A stretch of 64,000 nucleotides of DNA. Source: Diplolepis rosae. Taxonomy: Eukaryota; Arthropoda; Insecta; Hymenoptera; Diplolepididae. The DNA is taken from positions 15,905,501 through 15,969,500 of the forward strand of contig JAPYXD010000704.1 of assembly GCA_030998225.1 (NCBI GenBank), in the 5' to 3' direction. Shown here one piece after another: positions 18,578-29,600 of this stretch (the first letter of the stretch is position 1; each line of letters starts with the position of its first letter). Position numbers and translations under genes: made by a program. The notes beneath the pieces are model-generated. The model saw only the letters and a list, made by a program, of their open reading frames with translations, was not told the DNA's origin and ran no database searches.

Positions 18578-19982
18578 AAAAAACGAATCCTTGTGTTATA
18601 AACTTTGACAATTGGTGTAAAAGGTTTTTCTATCTTGTATGCAGGAAGAAAACTCACTACTTACAAGAGAAAGGTGCGAATAAATAAAACAAGTTTCTAT
18701 CTTTATTTAGGCACAGTATTAAGTTTATTTATAGGAAATATTTCACAATATACAAAACTATAAACCCTCATAAATGTAGCTACCTTTTTCAATGAGTAAA
18801 AAAAGAACTTAAAGCTTACTTTGTACATATCCACGGGAATTCATAATGCAGTAAGAATAAATAGAAGCGTATTCTGTCTAAAGAATTCTTCGTACATAAA
18901 TAAATCTCGAAGAATAACAAAGACTCGCATAAACATTCTCGAACATTATTTACAATTGAATCGTTTATCTACAGAATATATGAACTTGTTTAATACATAA
19001 ATTATTAGTGAATTCATTCGTAGGAAGTATTATGGCGCCTATGCAAAAAGAAACTTTGATGAAGGGCTGCCAAAAATAATTTAGCAATATTTCAAAGGAT
19101 TTTCAATTATAATACTGTTTCAGTTTTGCACAAGAGTAAATAGAAGTATATACTCATATATTATCAAATGATCTCATGAAATAAATATAAATAATATGGA
19201 TCAGCGTTATTGTTGAGAAAATTCTTGATATTCATTAGCTCAGAATTTATACAAAACTGAGATTGACATAAAATTTTGTGATGTAACTTTAAACACTTTA
19301 ATTATTATATTTTTGCAGAAACCTAGACATTTTTTTGTCTACTTGCAACTTTGATACCGATTTCGTTGAAAAATGATTGATTATTCTCAATTTGGTAGCT
19401 TTCCAAATGTTTGTTTCAAAGAACAAAATTTTTTAATATAAATTTTCAGACTCTTGAATTTTGTAAACAATTGTGTTTTCACAATACTTGATCATTCTTG
19501 TTTCATCGAAAACTCTTTATAAAAATTTTGGCAGCAAGTTTTAAAAAATAATATTAAAATCAAATTCCAAGTAGTAGAAATAAATTTGAAGTATTTCCTC
19601 TTTGGCAACAGTGAAAATCCTTTAAACTTACAAATTGATACTTTAAGTTCACAGATTCTAAGTATGCAAAATCGAGACTCAAACTTTATATGTAACAAAT
19701 TTTACCAAACTAACTAAAGATCTTTCCAACAAAATATAATAAATAAAAATAATATTCTTAAACTATCCTTTTTTCTAACTTAAGTTAAATATTCAGCAAA
19801 TTCTACTCTTCAGCGTTTAATTTAAAATTAAATTGAAATTTTTTTATAAATAAGCTTAAAAAAATAATAGATTTTTTCGTCCTTGAAAAATTTGGACTCT
19901 CTAAATGGAAAAAAGAACACTTGGAACATTTTTACGACAAAAGCAGTCTTTTAAATTTCTGTTTTAATGGCAATATCGATTC
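18578..19982. other. Convergent 3' UTRs of crn and ITPK1, no gene
   Basis: AT-rich sequence between the crn stop and the ITPK1 stop. AATAAA-type signals on the plus strand near 18678-18690 (crn) and on the minus strand near 18706-18712 (seen as 'tttatt') suggest the two transcripts could end very close together or overlap tail to tail. No coding exon found. Confidence 0.45.
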
Positions 19983-22051
19983 TCATTTCATTGACCGTAT
20001 CTTTTTTTCGTCGCTTTCAAAGCCAGAGTCAAGATCATCGCTGATACACTTCCTCAAGCCTGGTCCTTTAAAACTGTATCTACAACTTATTTTCCCTCTG
20101 AGACGTTTCTTGATGCTTTCGACTAAATGTTCAAAAAAGTGTGGATATCCATCGTATCCAGGAAATACGTTTACATCGATTATTGCATATTTTTCGGTGT
20201 GATTTTCAATAACAACATCTACACCAACCAAGACAAGACCAAAAATATTGACGATTTCTTTAACGATTTTTTCAAAAATTTCATATTTTGGTTTCGTACA
20301 TAAATTTGCTTCCTCCTCAGATATAATAGATAACTTTGAATTTGAACCACTTTTAGATATATCATTAGAGTTGAAGAAAATGGTGTTAAGTAAATCACAA
20401 TCCCTTTGGTAAAAGTTCTTTATACTAGGTCGCTCGACAATATGAAAATTATCTTCCACTATAAATACTTTGTATAATATAGCATTATGATTGATGAAGT
20501 TTTGAGCCACAAAAGGTGGTTGACAGTCTTTTAAACCATTCTCATTGAAAATTATCATCATCTGAACGAAAAAAATGATAATTAAGATAGTACCTACAGT
20601 TCTATTCTACAGCAATCTCTGTTTCTCACGATAACTTCAAACTATAAGTTATTTCTTTAGTATTGAGTAAATACCTGCTTGATGATAATAATTTAAAAAA
20701 TAATTATTTACCTTATGAGCATCGCTCGATCCATGAGCAAGAAGAGGTTTGCATACACATGGAAATGTAATACCACCATTTTGGAATAAAGAAAGCGTCT
20801 CTTCCGCATTAGTAGTCTTTATTTCCACGGAGTTTGGAACGAATACTTCTGAAATGTTATTATAAATTGCTAATTTAAAAATGCAGAAGATAGATAATTT
20901 ATAGTGTTTTCCACTTGGTACATTGAAAATATAATCAAAATTTCAATTGAAGTCCATAATAGTTACGTAAGCAAGTAAAAAAAATTTTTTTTTTTTGGGA
21001 AGAATTAAAAAATATGTCAATGAAATAAGAGAGAAATCTACTTTGAACGTATAAAAATATTATTTTTACCATAAGTAATATGTTTATCAAGATTACCTAA
21101 ATATTTAATAATAGTTACATATTATGTGCGGAAAACACTATGAGGCAGGATAAAATTGTTTGTTAACCATCGAAACGCAATTCATTTCGTATAATTTCAT
21201 ACGATAGATGTCGGTTGCGCAAATTTCTAACATTCTCCAAAGGATCTATCACTATTAGTTCAGGATGTTTGCGAATGTATCCTTGTACTCTTGTTACAAT
21301 GTCTTTGGCCTTGATAATAAAAGTCAGATGTTAGTCGTTAATGTATCATCGCAGCTATATTAATTAACTGAGTTAATAAGCTTACATTTTGATCCCCACT
21401 TTCCGCACGTGCAAGAATGTCTGTGAGCTTATGTAGAAAAACGTGAATTGGTCCCTGAGATTCAAGACATGAATTGACATCAATCTATAGAAAAAAATAA
21501 TAATTAATAATATTATTATATAATTAATCAATCATAATAATAATTAATTATAATGAAATGAATATTAATAAAAATAATGACTTAAAATTTCATTTTCTTA
21601 GCCCCACTCTATAAAATTAACTTTCTTCAATACAGATATTTTTATAAAATAAATTTAATTCTAAGGCGGATTTTCAAGTTTATTTCTCATTCAAAATTTA
21701 ACACCCGGTCATAATAAAAATCATAAAAATATAAAAAAGCAAAATAACATGGATGTTGTATAAAAAAATTAATTGCACGTATAAAATCCATAGACCTTTT
21801 ACAACCTATATTTTAAAAATATTTAAAAAGCTTTCTCGTCTAGATATGTTTTTAGAACTCAAATTCATTGTATATTACAAACTTACCATTTTCATAATAA
21901 GACCTTCTTTCTTGCAAACATTTTGAAAATCAGACCAGTTGAACTTTTGGCGCTTCTTTTCGGAAATCCAATAACCAATGATTTTTCTATCGCACATTGT
22001 TGATTTTTTTGACGATTTTAGTAATTGGAAAACGTTGTCCGATTCTGTCAT
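19983..22051 (-). CDS. Itpk1: Inositol-tetrakisphosphate 1-kinase (ITPK1-like), 5 exons
   Basis: ATP-grasp kinase acting on inositol 3,4,5,6-tetrakisphosphate and related 1,3,4-trisphosphate in the cytosol. Exons (minus): 22051-21887, 21484-21386, 21309-21168, 20848-20712, 20561-19983; phases close, 373 residues. Seen in order: KIIGYWISEKKRQKFNW, GPIHVFLHKLTDILARAE, HPELIVIDPLENVRNLRNRHLSYEII, TFPCVCKPLLAHGSSDAHKM, the signature VAQNFINHNAILYKVFIV, RPSIKNF, and metal-binding GVDVV (Asp about 296) and DVNVFPGYDG (Asp310, Asn312). These match the DxN metal site known for the family. The last ~40 residues are basic then acidic, with no counterpart I recall. The start ATG (MTESDN) opens an exon with no other in-frame ATG before the conserved region except MCDRK. 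Confidence 0.93.
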
Positions 22052-22470
22052 ACATAGAATTCAAAAAACAATTTCAAAAACTAACAGTAATTAAGTTATT
22101 ATTTATCAAACAATGTAAGAATATTTCATATATGCTTTTATGGTTTTTGCGTGTTTTCATGTGATCTTCACAAGGTTTCACGTAGTTTCACGTTCGGTAT
22201 ACGGCACGGTGCACAACGACAGGCAACTACAGTGCAGGTAGTATAACGTTTAAGGTTATATCGAGTATGTCGAGTATATATACGGTATATACCGTATATA
22301 CTGATATACTCTAGCGTGTAACGCAAACCGAACCAAACCGAACTGTGACCGAATTGGGTCTCATTTCGGTTACACCTGAGCAAACCTGAGTCACATTTCG
22401 ATCACGTCACAGTAAATTGAATAAACGTCGCAAAATTAACACATAAAATGTTAATAGTATGATTCTTTTT
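22052..22470. promoter_or_regulatory. ITPK1 upstream region
   Basis: 5' flank of ITPK1. It contains a palindromic GTATATACGGTATATACC-type stretch near 22276-22300 and paired motifs AACCGAACC / CGGT at 22325-22375. The function is not known; the placement upstream of the start codon is the only reason to call it regulatory. Confidence 0.35.
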
Positions 22471-23503
22471 TGAAATTGAAATAATTAAGGTCAATAATGA
22501 AAATCAATAATTTTATTTCCCGGCTGTGTAGAAAATACAAAAAACACGATGCCAAATTTTCATGCCTGGTAAAGCCGGCTTCTTGCGCACTCGTGGTAGT
22601 ATTTGCGCGCAAAGTTTGAAAATGAATTTAAAAATAATTATAGAAAAGTTTCATTGATTAAAATATTTAAACCTGTTAGATAAGTGTAATTAATAATAGA
22701 ATCGATGTAAAACAATATGAAATTGTAAAAAATGTGCATAAAGGATTCAAAATTTTTTTCGAACTCTATGAATTCAAAAATTTTATATTTTTAAGTATGC
22801 AAATTTACCTACTCGGTTAACTGATAAGAAGAACGGTTCTTCGAAATAAACACGAAATGATAAAACACTCAATTATATGCTTTATGAGAAACTTTTGAGT
22901 TATTTATAATTATTATGATAACCATAAATGATAGGAGCAGTTGCAAAAGCAGTAATAATATATTTAATAAATAACATTTTTTAAAAAATTTTGTAACATA
23001 CAATATCAGTAATATCAAATTTGTTTCAGTATATTTTGATTTCAAATTCAATGCTATATACATTCAAGTTGTGTGAATTATTTGTAATAACGAAAATATT
23101 GTTTTTGAAAATTTTGCAATTTTTGATCAAATGAAAAACTTTTCATATGTGATGTTACCACAGTAGCTAAATTTGCATACTTAAAAATATAAAATTTTTG
23201 AATTCATAGAGTTCGAAAAAAATTTTGAAACCTTTATGCACATTTTTTACAATTTCATATTGTTTTACATCGATTCTATTATTAATTACACTTATCTAAC
23301 AGGTTTAAATATTTTAATCAATGAAACTTTTCTATAATTATTTTTAAATTCATTTTCAAACTTTGCGCGCAAATACTACCATGAGCGCGCAAGAAGCCGA
23401 CTTTAATAGGCATGAAAATTTGGCATCGTGTTTTTTATATTTTCTACACAGCCGGGAAATAAAATTATTGATTTTCATTATTAACCTTATTACTTCAATT
23501 TCA
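22471..23503. mobile_element. 1.03 kb fold-back element with ~340-bp inverted arms
   Basis: Left arm about 22471-22814 and right arm about 23161-23503 are reverse complements over nearly their full length, with scattered differences. Examples: TTTCCCGGCTGTGTAGAAAA against its inverse near 23450-23462, and TTTGCGCGCAAA-type sequence in both arms. The ~345-bp centre is unique and AT-rich. No protein reading frame is supported, so it is either a non-autonomous TIR transposon or two insertions in opposite orientation. Confidence 0.8.
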
Positions 23504-23677
23504 ATTTCACATACTTGCACTGATAAATTTTTTTTGAAAAACACTTTTTTAGTGCAGAAATTCACCAGTAAAATGTTTTCAAATAGTGCTTCTTTATTGC
23601 AAAAAAGGAAAGATAAGATTCTTTCCTGTACATTGACAATAAAAGCAATTCCCTCAGTGTTCGACGAAGTGAAATTA

Positions 23678-23977
23678 AGGTGCAGACATATCGCGTAACG
23701 TAAGGCAAGCATTTTGCTTGCTTACTTGCATGCGCATAACTTACAAAAGTGAGAGAGACAAAATTTTTTCCATCTCTTTCACTCTTGTAAGTTTTGCGCA
23801 TGCAACCAAGCAAAATGCTTGCTTTAAGGTGCTGTCTCACGTCAGCGTTTTTGCGCGGTGTAAAGCAGAAAATGATGAGATATACCGCTCCGTTTCTCTC
23901 TCATTATTTTCTGCTTTACACCGCGCAAAAACGCTGACGTGGGACTGCACCTTCACGAGGTATGTCTGCACCTTTAG
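23678..23977. mobile_element. Composite of two nested fold-back elements
   Basis: Outer termini AAGGTGCAGACATA and TATGTCTGCACCTT enclose two complete palindromes in series. The first, about 23703-23828, uses AGCATTTTGCTTGC and GCAAGCAAAATGCTT-type arms around GTGAGAGAGA / TCTCTTTCAC. The second, about 23826-23954, uses arms AAGGTGCTGTCTCACGTCAG and CTGACGTGGGACTGCACCTT around TTTTTGCGCGGTGTAAAGCA and its inverse. The second begins with the same AAGGTGC word as the outer element, suggesting related families. Confidence 0.8.
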
Positions 23978-23987
23978 CTGCCTATAG

Positions 23988-24156
23988 AAGTGAGGGCGCA
24001 GTCACATGTCGTGAAGGATAGGGTAATAGAGGGACAAGGCAACAGAATTCGACCAATGAAATAATCGCACGGAACCAAGGCGAATACCTCATTGGTTGAA
24101 TACTGTTCCTCTATTTCTTTACTACCCTATTCTCCTCGACGAGGGACAGTGCCCTG
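23988..24156. mobile_element. Short MITE with GATAGGGTAATAGAGG arms
   Basis: Inverted arms: AGGATAGGGTAATAGAGG with CGACCAATGAA on the left, and TCATTGGTTGAA, CCTCTATTTC, ACCCTATTCT on the right. Outer ends GGGCGCAGT and ACAGTGCCC pair imperfectly. It is about 170 bp and lies directly after the nested elements. Confidence 0.7.
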
Positions 24157-24242
24157 AAAATGACTAATGATTGATTAGGCATTTTCTTTTGATATGCCTA
24201 TTTGCAGAATTGCAAGCTGCCACAACCAAGAAGAAGAAGAAG

Positions 24243-24640
24243 ATTAGGCATTTTCACTTTTATTACCCGTGCTAAAAACATCTCGATCAATGGGAGAACA
24301 ATAAACCCACATGATTAATAATAAATATTATATTATGAAATATAAATATATATACGGTTTAATTGGTCACAAATTATTTAGTGCGCTCTTTATCGGCACT
24401 ACTTCTGTATTTCATGCTTTTTCCACTTATCACTGCCCGAATCGTAAACAATAATGCGTTCTCTTTACAAGAATGGTGTAAAAAAGTCATAATAAAGCAC
24501 GGTCGCACTATATTTATAATTTAAATTTGTTGACACTTTGAATCCCATAAAAAAGCGTAGTCACGTGGGTTTGTTGACCCCCCCCCCCCCTGTGATCGAT
24601 ATTTTTAGTACGAATAGAAATAAAAATGCTTAAAACACAT
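24243..24640. mobile_element. MITE with AGGCATTTT... / ...AAAATGCTT arms
   Basis: Left arm 24243-24313 (AGGCATTTTCACTTTTATTA, GTGCTAAAAACATC, CAATAAACCCACATGA) is the inverse of right arm about 24565-24636 (TCACGTGGGTTTGTTGACC, GATATTTTTAGTACG, AAAAATGCTTAA). A homopolymer of about 13-14 C at 24580-24592 lies in the right arm. A partial direct copy of the left end (GATTAGGCATTTTC) and an AAG microsatellite precede it at 24172-24245. Confidence 0.7.
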
Positions 24641-26651
24641 TATCACGTGACCACGCGCGTAATTTTCAAATTCAAAACTTTTGAATTTTTATAATTATTT
24701 TTCATATGCTCAACATTTAAAATTTGAAAATGCGCAAAAAAAGCAAGGGAAAAGTTAAATTTATTTTTGAAAATCGGCAATTGCCAACCCTGGTCACACC
24801 GGAACTTTATTAAATAAATTTATTAAGATTATTATTTAAAAAGTAATTAATGTCTTTAACCTATTCTTTTGATACTTTCAAAAAATGTAACTGACTTTAT
24901 TTTCTGTTTGTGTTAAAGTTGGCACTCTTGCTAATATTCAAAATGTTCGAGGAGTCGGTTTTCCCACCAAAAATCTGATGTGCCTGCAATGTTGAATTAT
25001 ACCATGTCCATTTTTTAATTGATAATTGATTTACCTAACTTTCAAGTATTATTATGCGTATATCATTTGGTATTGAGGTTAAAATCTTTTCATTATTTAT
25101 AATTGTCCTCCGCCTTCACACTCTCCAAACAGTATCAAACTGAATTGTAGTGTAAAAGATAAAAATGTATCCATCCCTAACCTTATGATTGAAGAAAATA
25201 GACCAAATACACCCAAGGTTAAAAAGTTAATTATTTTACACGTACAATGTTTTCTATTTAATATTTTATTTTGCTCAAGAAATATTTTCTTCATGGTGCT
25301 AACTTTTTGAATAAGAATCATGTGAGGACTGTATAACATATAGAACTGTGTTATAATATTAATCGCAAAACAACTAAGAAGTTATATTTCCTTATGGGTT
25401 GCGCCATTACGAGTGCAGTTTTTGCATAAATTTGTCTACATTAAAAAGCTATGTATGGATTTTTCACGCTTAAAATTTTCAGGTAAGTTAAATTTGTTCA
25501 AAAACTTATTCTTTATACATAATATATCTGATTTGAAAAATATATTTTTAATTTTTTATTGTGCATGTTTTAGAAATTTTAAATCCTTAATATTCTTCAG
25601 ATATTCTCAAGTAAAATATATAATAGAATATAACTTTTTAACGTTTTTTTTTGCAACAAAAAATGTAATATCTTATCTATTTTTAGCAAAAAGTTTTAGA
25701 TAAGAAAGTCTAACAACGAAATTTAAATTTGTTATCAATTTTAGTTTATTTAAATTATCTTTTCCTCTAGCCAAGACAGAACTTGATTTAAATTTTCGTT
25801 TAAAAAAAAACTGCAGAAAATAAAATGTTATAAACCGTTGATTGATTTGAAAATTTGGAAAAGACCCAAGAAAATAACATTTAAAGCCAATCTCCCACTG
25901 GGAAACGAATGTAAAATCTTGATTCTTTTTGAAAAAATGCGAAGAAAGGCAATTGTTCAAAATTTGCGGCTAAAACTGGTTCAAATGTACATATATCAAA
26001 ATACAAAGTCGAGATTTTCCATATTTTATACATTTAGGTTATATTTAGTTTGCAAATTAATTCAAGGGAAATGAGAAATAACTATTAAATAGTTAGCTTT
26101 TACTATACAATGAATTGCTATACATTAAAATTGACGCCTATTGCGATAAAATTCATAAAATCACTTTTAATAGAGGTTCTGCATTTCAATATTATGGAAT
26201 CATCCAATCAACATTATCAGTTCCAGAATTTTTTTTTTAAAAAGAAATGAACAAATTTACTTACTTCTAGCTCTGGATATTAAATTTTCAACTACTGGAG
26301 AAATACTGAAATCTCTTGACAAAAAGAATAGTAGTAATATTTAGTTTGCCCCACCAGATTTTCACGACCTTGTTTACAAATTCGCTTGTATGAAGCATGA
26401 AATTTTTTCGAAGCTTCAGATAAATGTTACACTCATTATAAAAACATGAGTTTATAAAAAGATTCAAATCCTTATCTTGACTTAATTCATACAATTTATT
26501 GTCTTTTAATCTTAAGACAACAACATCTTTACATTTAACATGATCGAATAGTCTTAAATATCTTATTTAACTAATGTCCATCATTTTTATTTAATTGAAT
26601 CTCTCTTGATAAAATTCCCTGTAAAAATATTGTACTGCTTCCAGATATTTT
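24641..26651. other. AT-rich intergenic region, no gene recognised
   Basis: Between the element cluster and the last exon of the orphan repeat-protein gene. Several open frames of 70-95 codons occur but have AT-driven, low-complexity composition (Phe/Lys/Asn-rich) and no family resemblance. The part adjacent to 26652 should hold the 3' UTR of the orphan gene. Confidence 0.45.
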
Positions 26652-29600
26652 CTATGGAACTGCTAAATTATAAATTTCTCCGGGACTGTAAGTCTAATAA
26701 AATAAAAAAATTACACTCGCATTAAATATGGATAAATTTTAGAATTTTATCAATTAAATCATTTGGTACAAAGGAAAATTAAAACTCACATTACTTGAAT
26801 TACTGCTGATCTGTGAATGTTTCTTTTTATCACTGAAAACTGTTTTCGAGCTATTTGTGTCTTCAGAAGCTGTTTTCAAGCCAATACCTGATTGTTGAGA
26901 CAGTCTTATTTCTCCTAAGGAATATGAGCAAGAACTTGGTACATAAATTTCTCCCTCTGAATAAGTGTCAGAAGATGATTCAGCCTAAAGTTGCATTAAA
27001 ATTAATATTTTCGTTTATTGTTATTAGTACTTCCAGTGAAAGTCAAGTTTGTTCTTGACAAAAGCTTTGATCTTACAAACTACAATTTGTACTTACATTT
27101 TGTCCATTGTATTTGGATTTTTCTGATGGCATGCTGGAAAAATAATATCTTCAAGTTATCCCATAAGATAATAATTTAAATTTAAAAAGTGATAAATTAT
27201 GAAGTTTAATATACCTCAAATTGGATCCTACTTGAGAATCAGACAAACTGCTATTATAATCAGTCAAAGTTGCTTCCGGTGTTTTCTTGATTATGAAAGT
27301 TTTTCCTCGTATTAAAGATTTCTGTTTTACATTTTCTCCAGAGATTGTGGCCTTGGTTAAATAATCTATTTCGGTATTTATTGACTTTTCTACGCTCTGA
27401 GTAACACGTTTGTCTCTATCCAATAAATCTTGTATTTTCCTCTGAATTTCCATTGCATCGCATCGCCCTACAATTGTTTCTTTATTAAATGGAGTATTCT
27501 TTTTATTCATAAATGAATCTGACAACTTTAATGACACGTGGCTTTCAAGACTTTTGCAAGCCTGAGATTTGGATGAACTATTGGTAAAATTTTGAGAATA
27601 ATCGGGTTTTACAGATGATTCACTTATACTCGGTCTACTATCAATAAATTCAATTTCCGGAAAGTTGATTTTTTTTATTTCTGTTTTATTGGAACTTTCA
27701 TCTTGACCCTGTAATTTTAACTGTAGGGAATTTTTCCTTGATTTTTCATCCATTTCTGAAAAGCTGTTCGTTTCTATTTCTGTTTTATTGGAACTTTCAT
27801 CTTGAACCTGTAAATATAACTGCAGCGAATTTTTCCTTGAGTTTTTATCCATTTCCGGAAGGCTGTTTGTTTTTATTTCTGTTTTATAGAAACTTTTATC
27901 TTGAACCTGTAGTTTTAAGTGCAGGGAATTATTACTTAAGTTTTCATCCATTTCTGAAAGGCTGCTTGTTTTTATTGCTGATTTATTAGAACTTTCATCT
28001 TGAACCTGTAGTTTTAAGTGCAGGGAATTATTACTTAAGTTTTCATCAATTTCTGAAAGGCTGTTTGTTTTTATTGCTGATTTATTAGATATTTCATCTT
28101 GATCCTGTAATTTTAACTGCAGGGAATTTTTCCTTGAGTTTTCATCCATTTCCGAAGAACTGTTTGTTTTTCTTTCTGATTTATTGGAACTTTTATCTTG
28201 AACCTGTAGTTTTAACTGTATGGAATTATTACTTAAGCTTTCATCAATTTCTGAAAGGCTGCTTGTTTTCATTGCTGATTTATTAGAAATCTCATCTTGA
28301 TCCTGTAATTTTAACTGCAGGGAATTTTTTCTTGAGTTTTCATTCGTTTGAGAAAAGCTGTTCGTTTTTATTTCTGATTTGTCAGATATTTCATCTTGAT
28401 CCTGTAATTTTAACTGCAGAGAATTTTTCCTTGAGTTTTCATCAATTTCCAAAAAGCTGTTCGTTTTTATTTCTGTTTTATTGGAACTTTCATCTTGATC
28501 CTGTAATTTTAACTGTAGGGAATTTTCCCTTGAGTTTTCATCAATTTCCGAAAGGCTGTTCGTTTTTATTTCTGTTTTATTGGAACTTTTATCTTGAAAC
28601 TGTAGTTTTAACTGTAGGGAATTTTTTCTAGAGTTTTCATCCATTTGAGAAAAGCTGTTCGTTTTTATTTCTGATCTGTTAGATATTTCATCTTGATCCT
28701 GTAATTTCAACTGCAGAGAATTTTTCCTTGAGTTTTCATCCCTTTCCAAAAAGCTGTTCGTTTTTATTTCTGTTTTATTGCAATTTTCATCTTGAACCTG
28801 TAATTTTAACTGTAGGGAATTTTTCCTTGAGTTTTCATCCCTTTCCGAAAAGCTGTTCGTTTTTATTTCTGTTTTATTGGAACTGTCATCTTGATCCTGT
28901 AATTTTAACTGCAGGGAATTTTTCCTTGAATTTTCCTTCGTTTCACTTTTAACATTGTTTACATGTTTTTGATCGATGTCTTTGTCAACCTTACTCGAGT
29001 TTTTTGAAAAAAAAGCCACATTTGACTTTTCTAAAATAAGTTCTTTGCTTTTCTCTTGAGGTATAGAATCAAATTTGTTTTCAGTAATTACTAACGAAAT
29101 ATCATCACGAATATCTATTTTATCTTGCGTTCTGAGATCAATATCTAATTTCACTGTTGTTGACTTTTGCTCGTTTTTTTCATTTTCGTTTGATAGATTG
29201 TCATCGCTCAATTTTTCATCAGTCTCAGATTTCAAAGAAACTGCTTTTGATTTTGCTTCCAGAAAATTTTTAAACTCTTTTCTTAGATTATAAGATTCCC
29301 CAACATCACAATTTAAATTTAAATACAATTCTATGTTTGTAGTGAACATTTGCAACTTCAAATCCTTTTTTCGCTTCTCTAAAATTGAAAGAAACTTATT
29401 AATGATTGTGGGATGAACAGACGTTTCTCTTAATATTTCAATAATTTCATTTTCGACCCTTGCTTCAGTTTCTCCAAATAAACAGGTTATAAACCTTTTC
29501 ATAGTTGCAGAAGAATGTCTTAAGGATTCAAATATGTGACCGAAGACGTCTGTCTCACTAAAATCATTTCCTTTCATTTGAGAATAAGATTCAGAATAAT

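Noticed and set aside
24580..24592. Run of C residues as a functional signal
   Set aside because: It lies within one arm of a MITE where the other arm has no matching run; it is more simply explained by homopolymer slippage or sequencing error.
27738..28952. Phe/Leu-rich open frames on the plus strand across the 99-bp repeats
   Set aside because: Antisense shadow of the real minus-strand exon; the hydrophobic pattern comes from reading Lys/Asn/Ser codons backwards.
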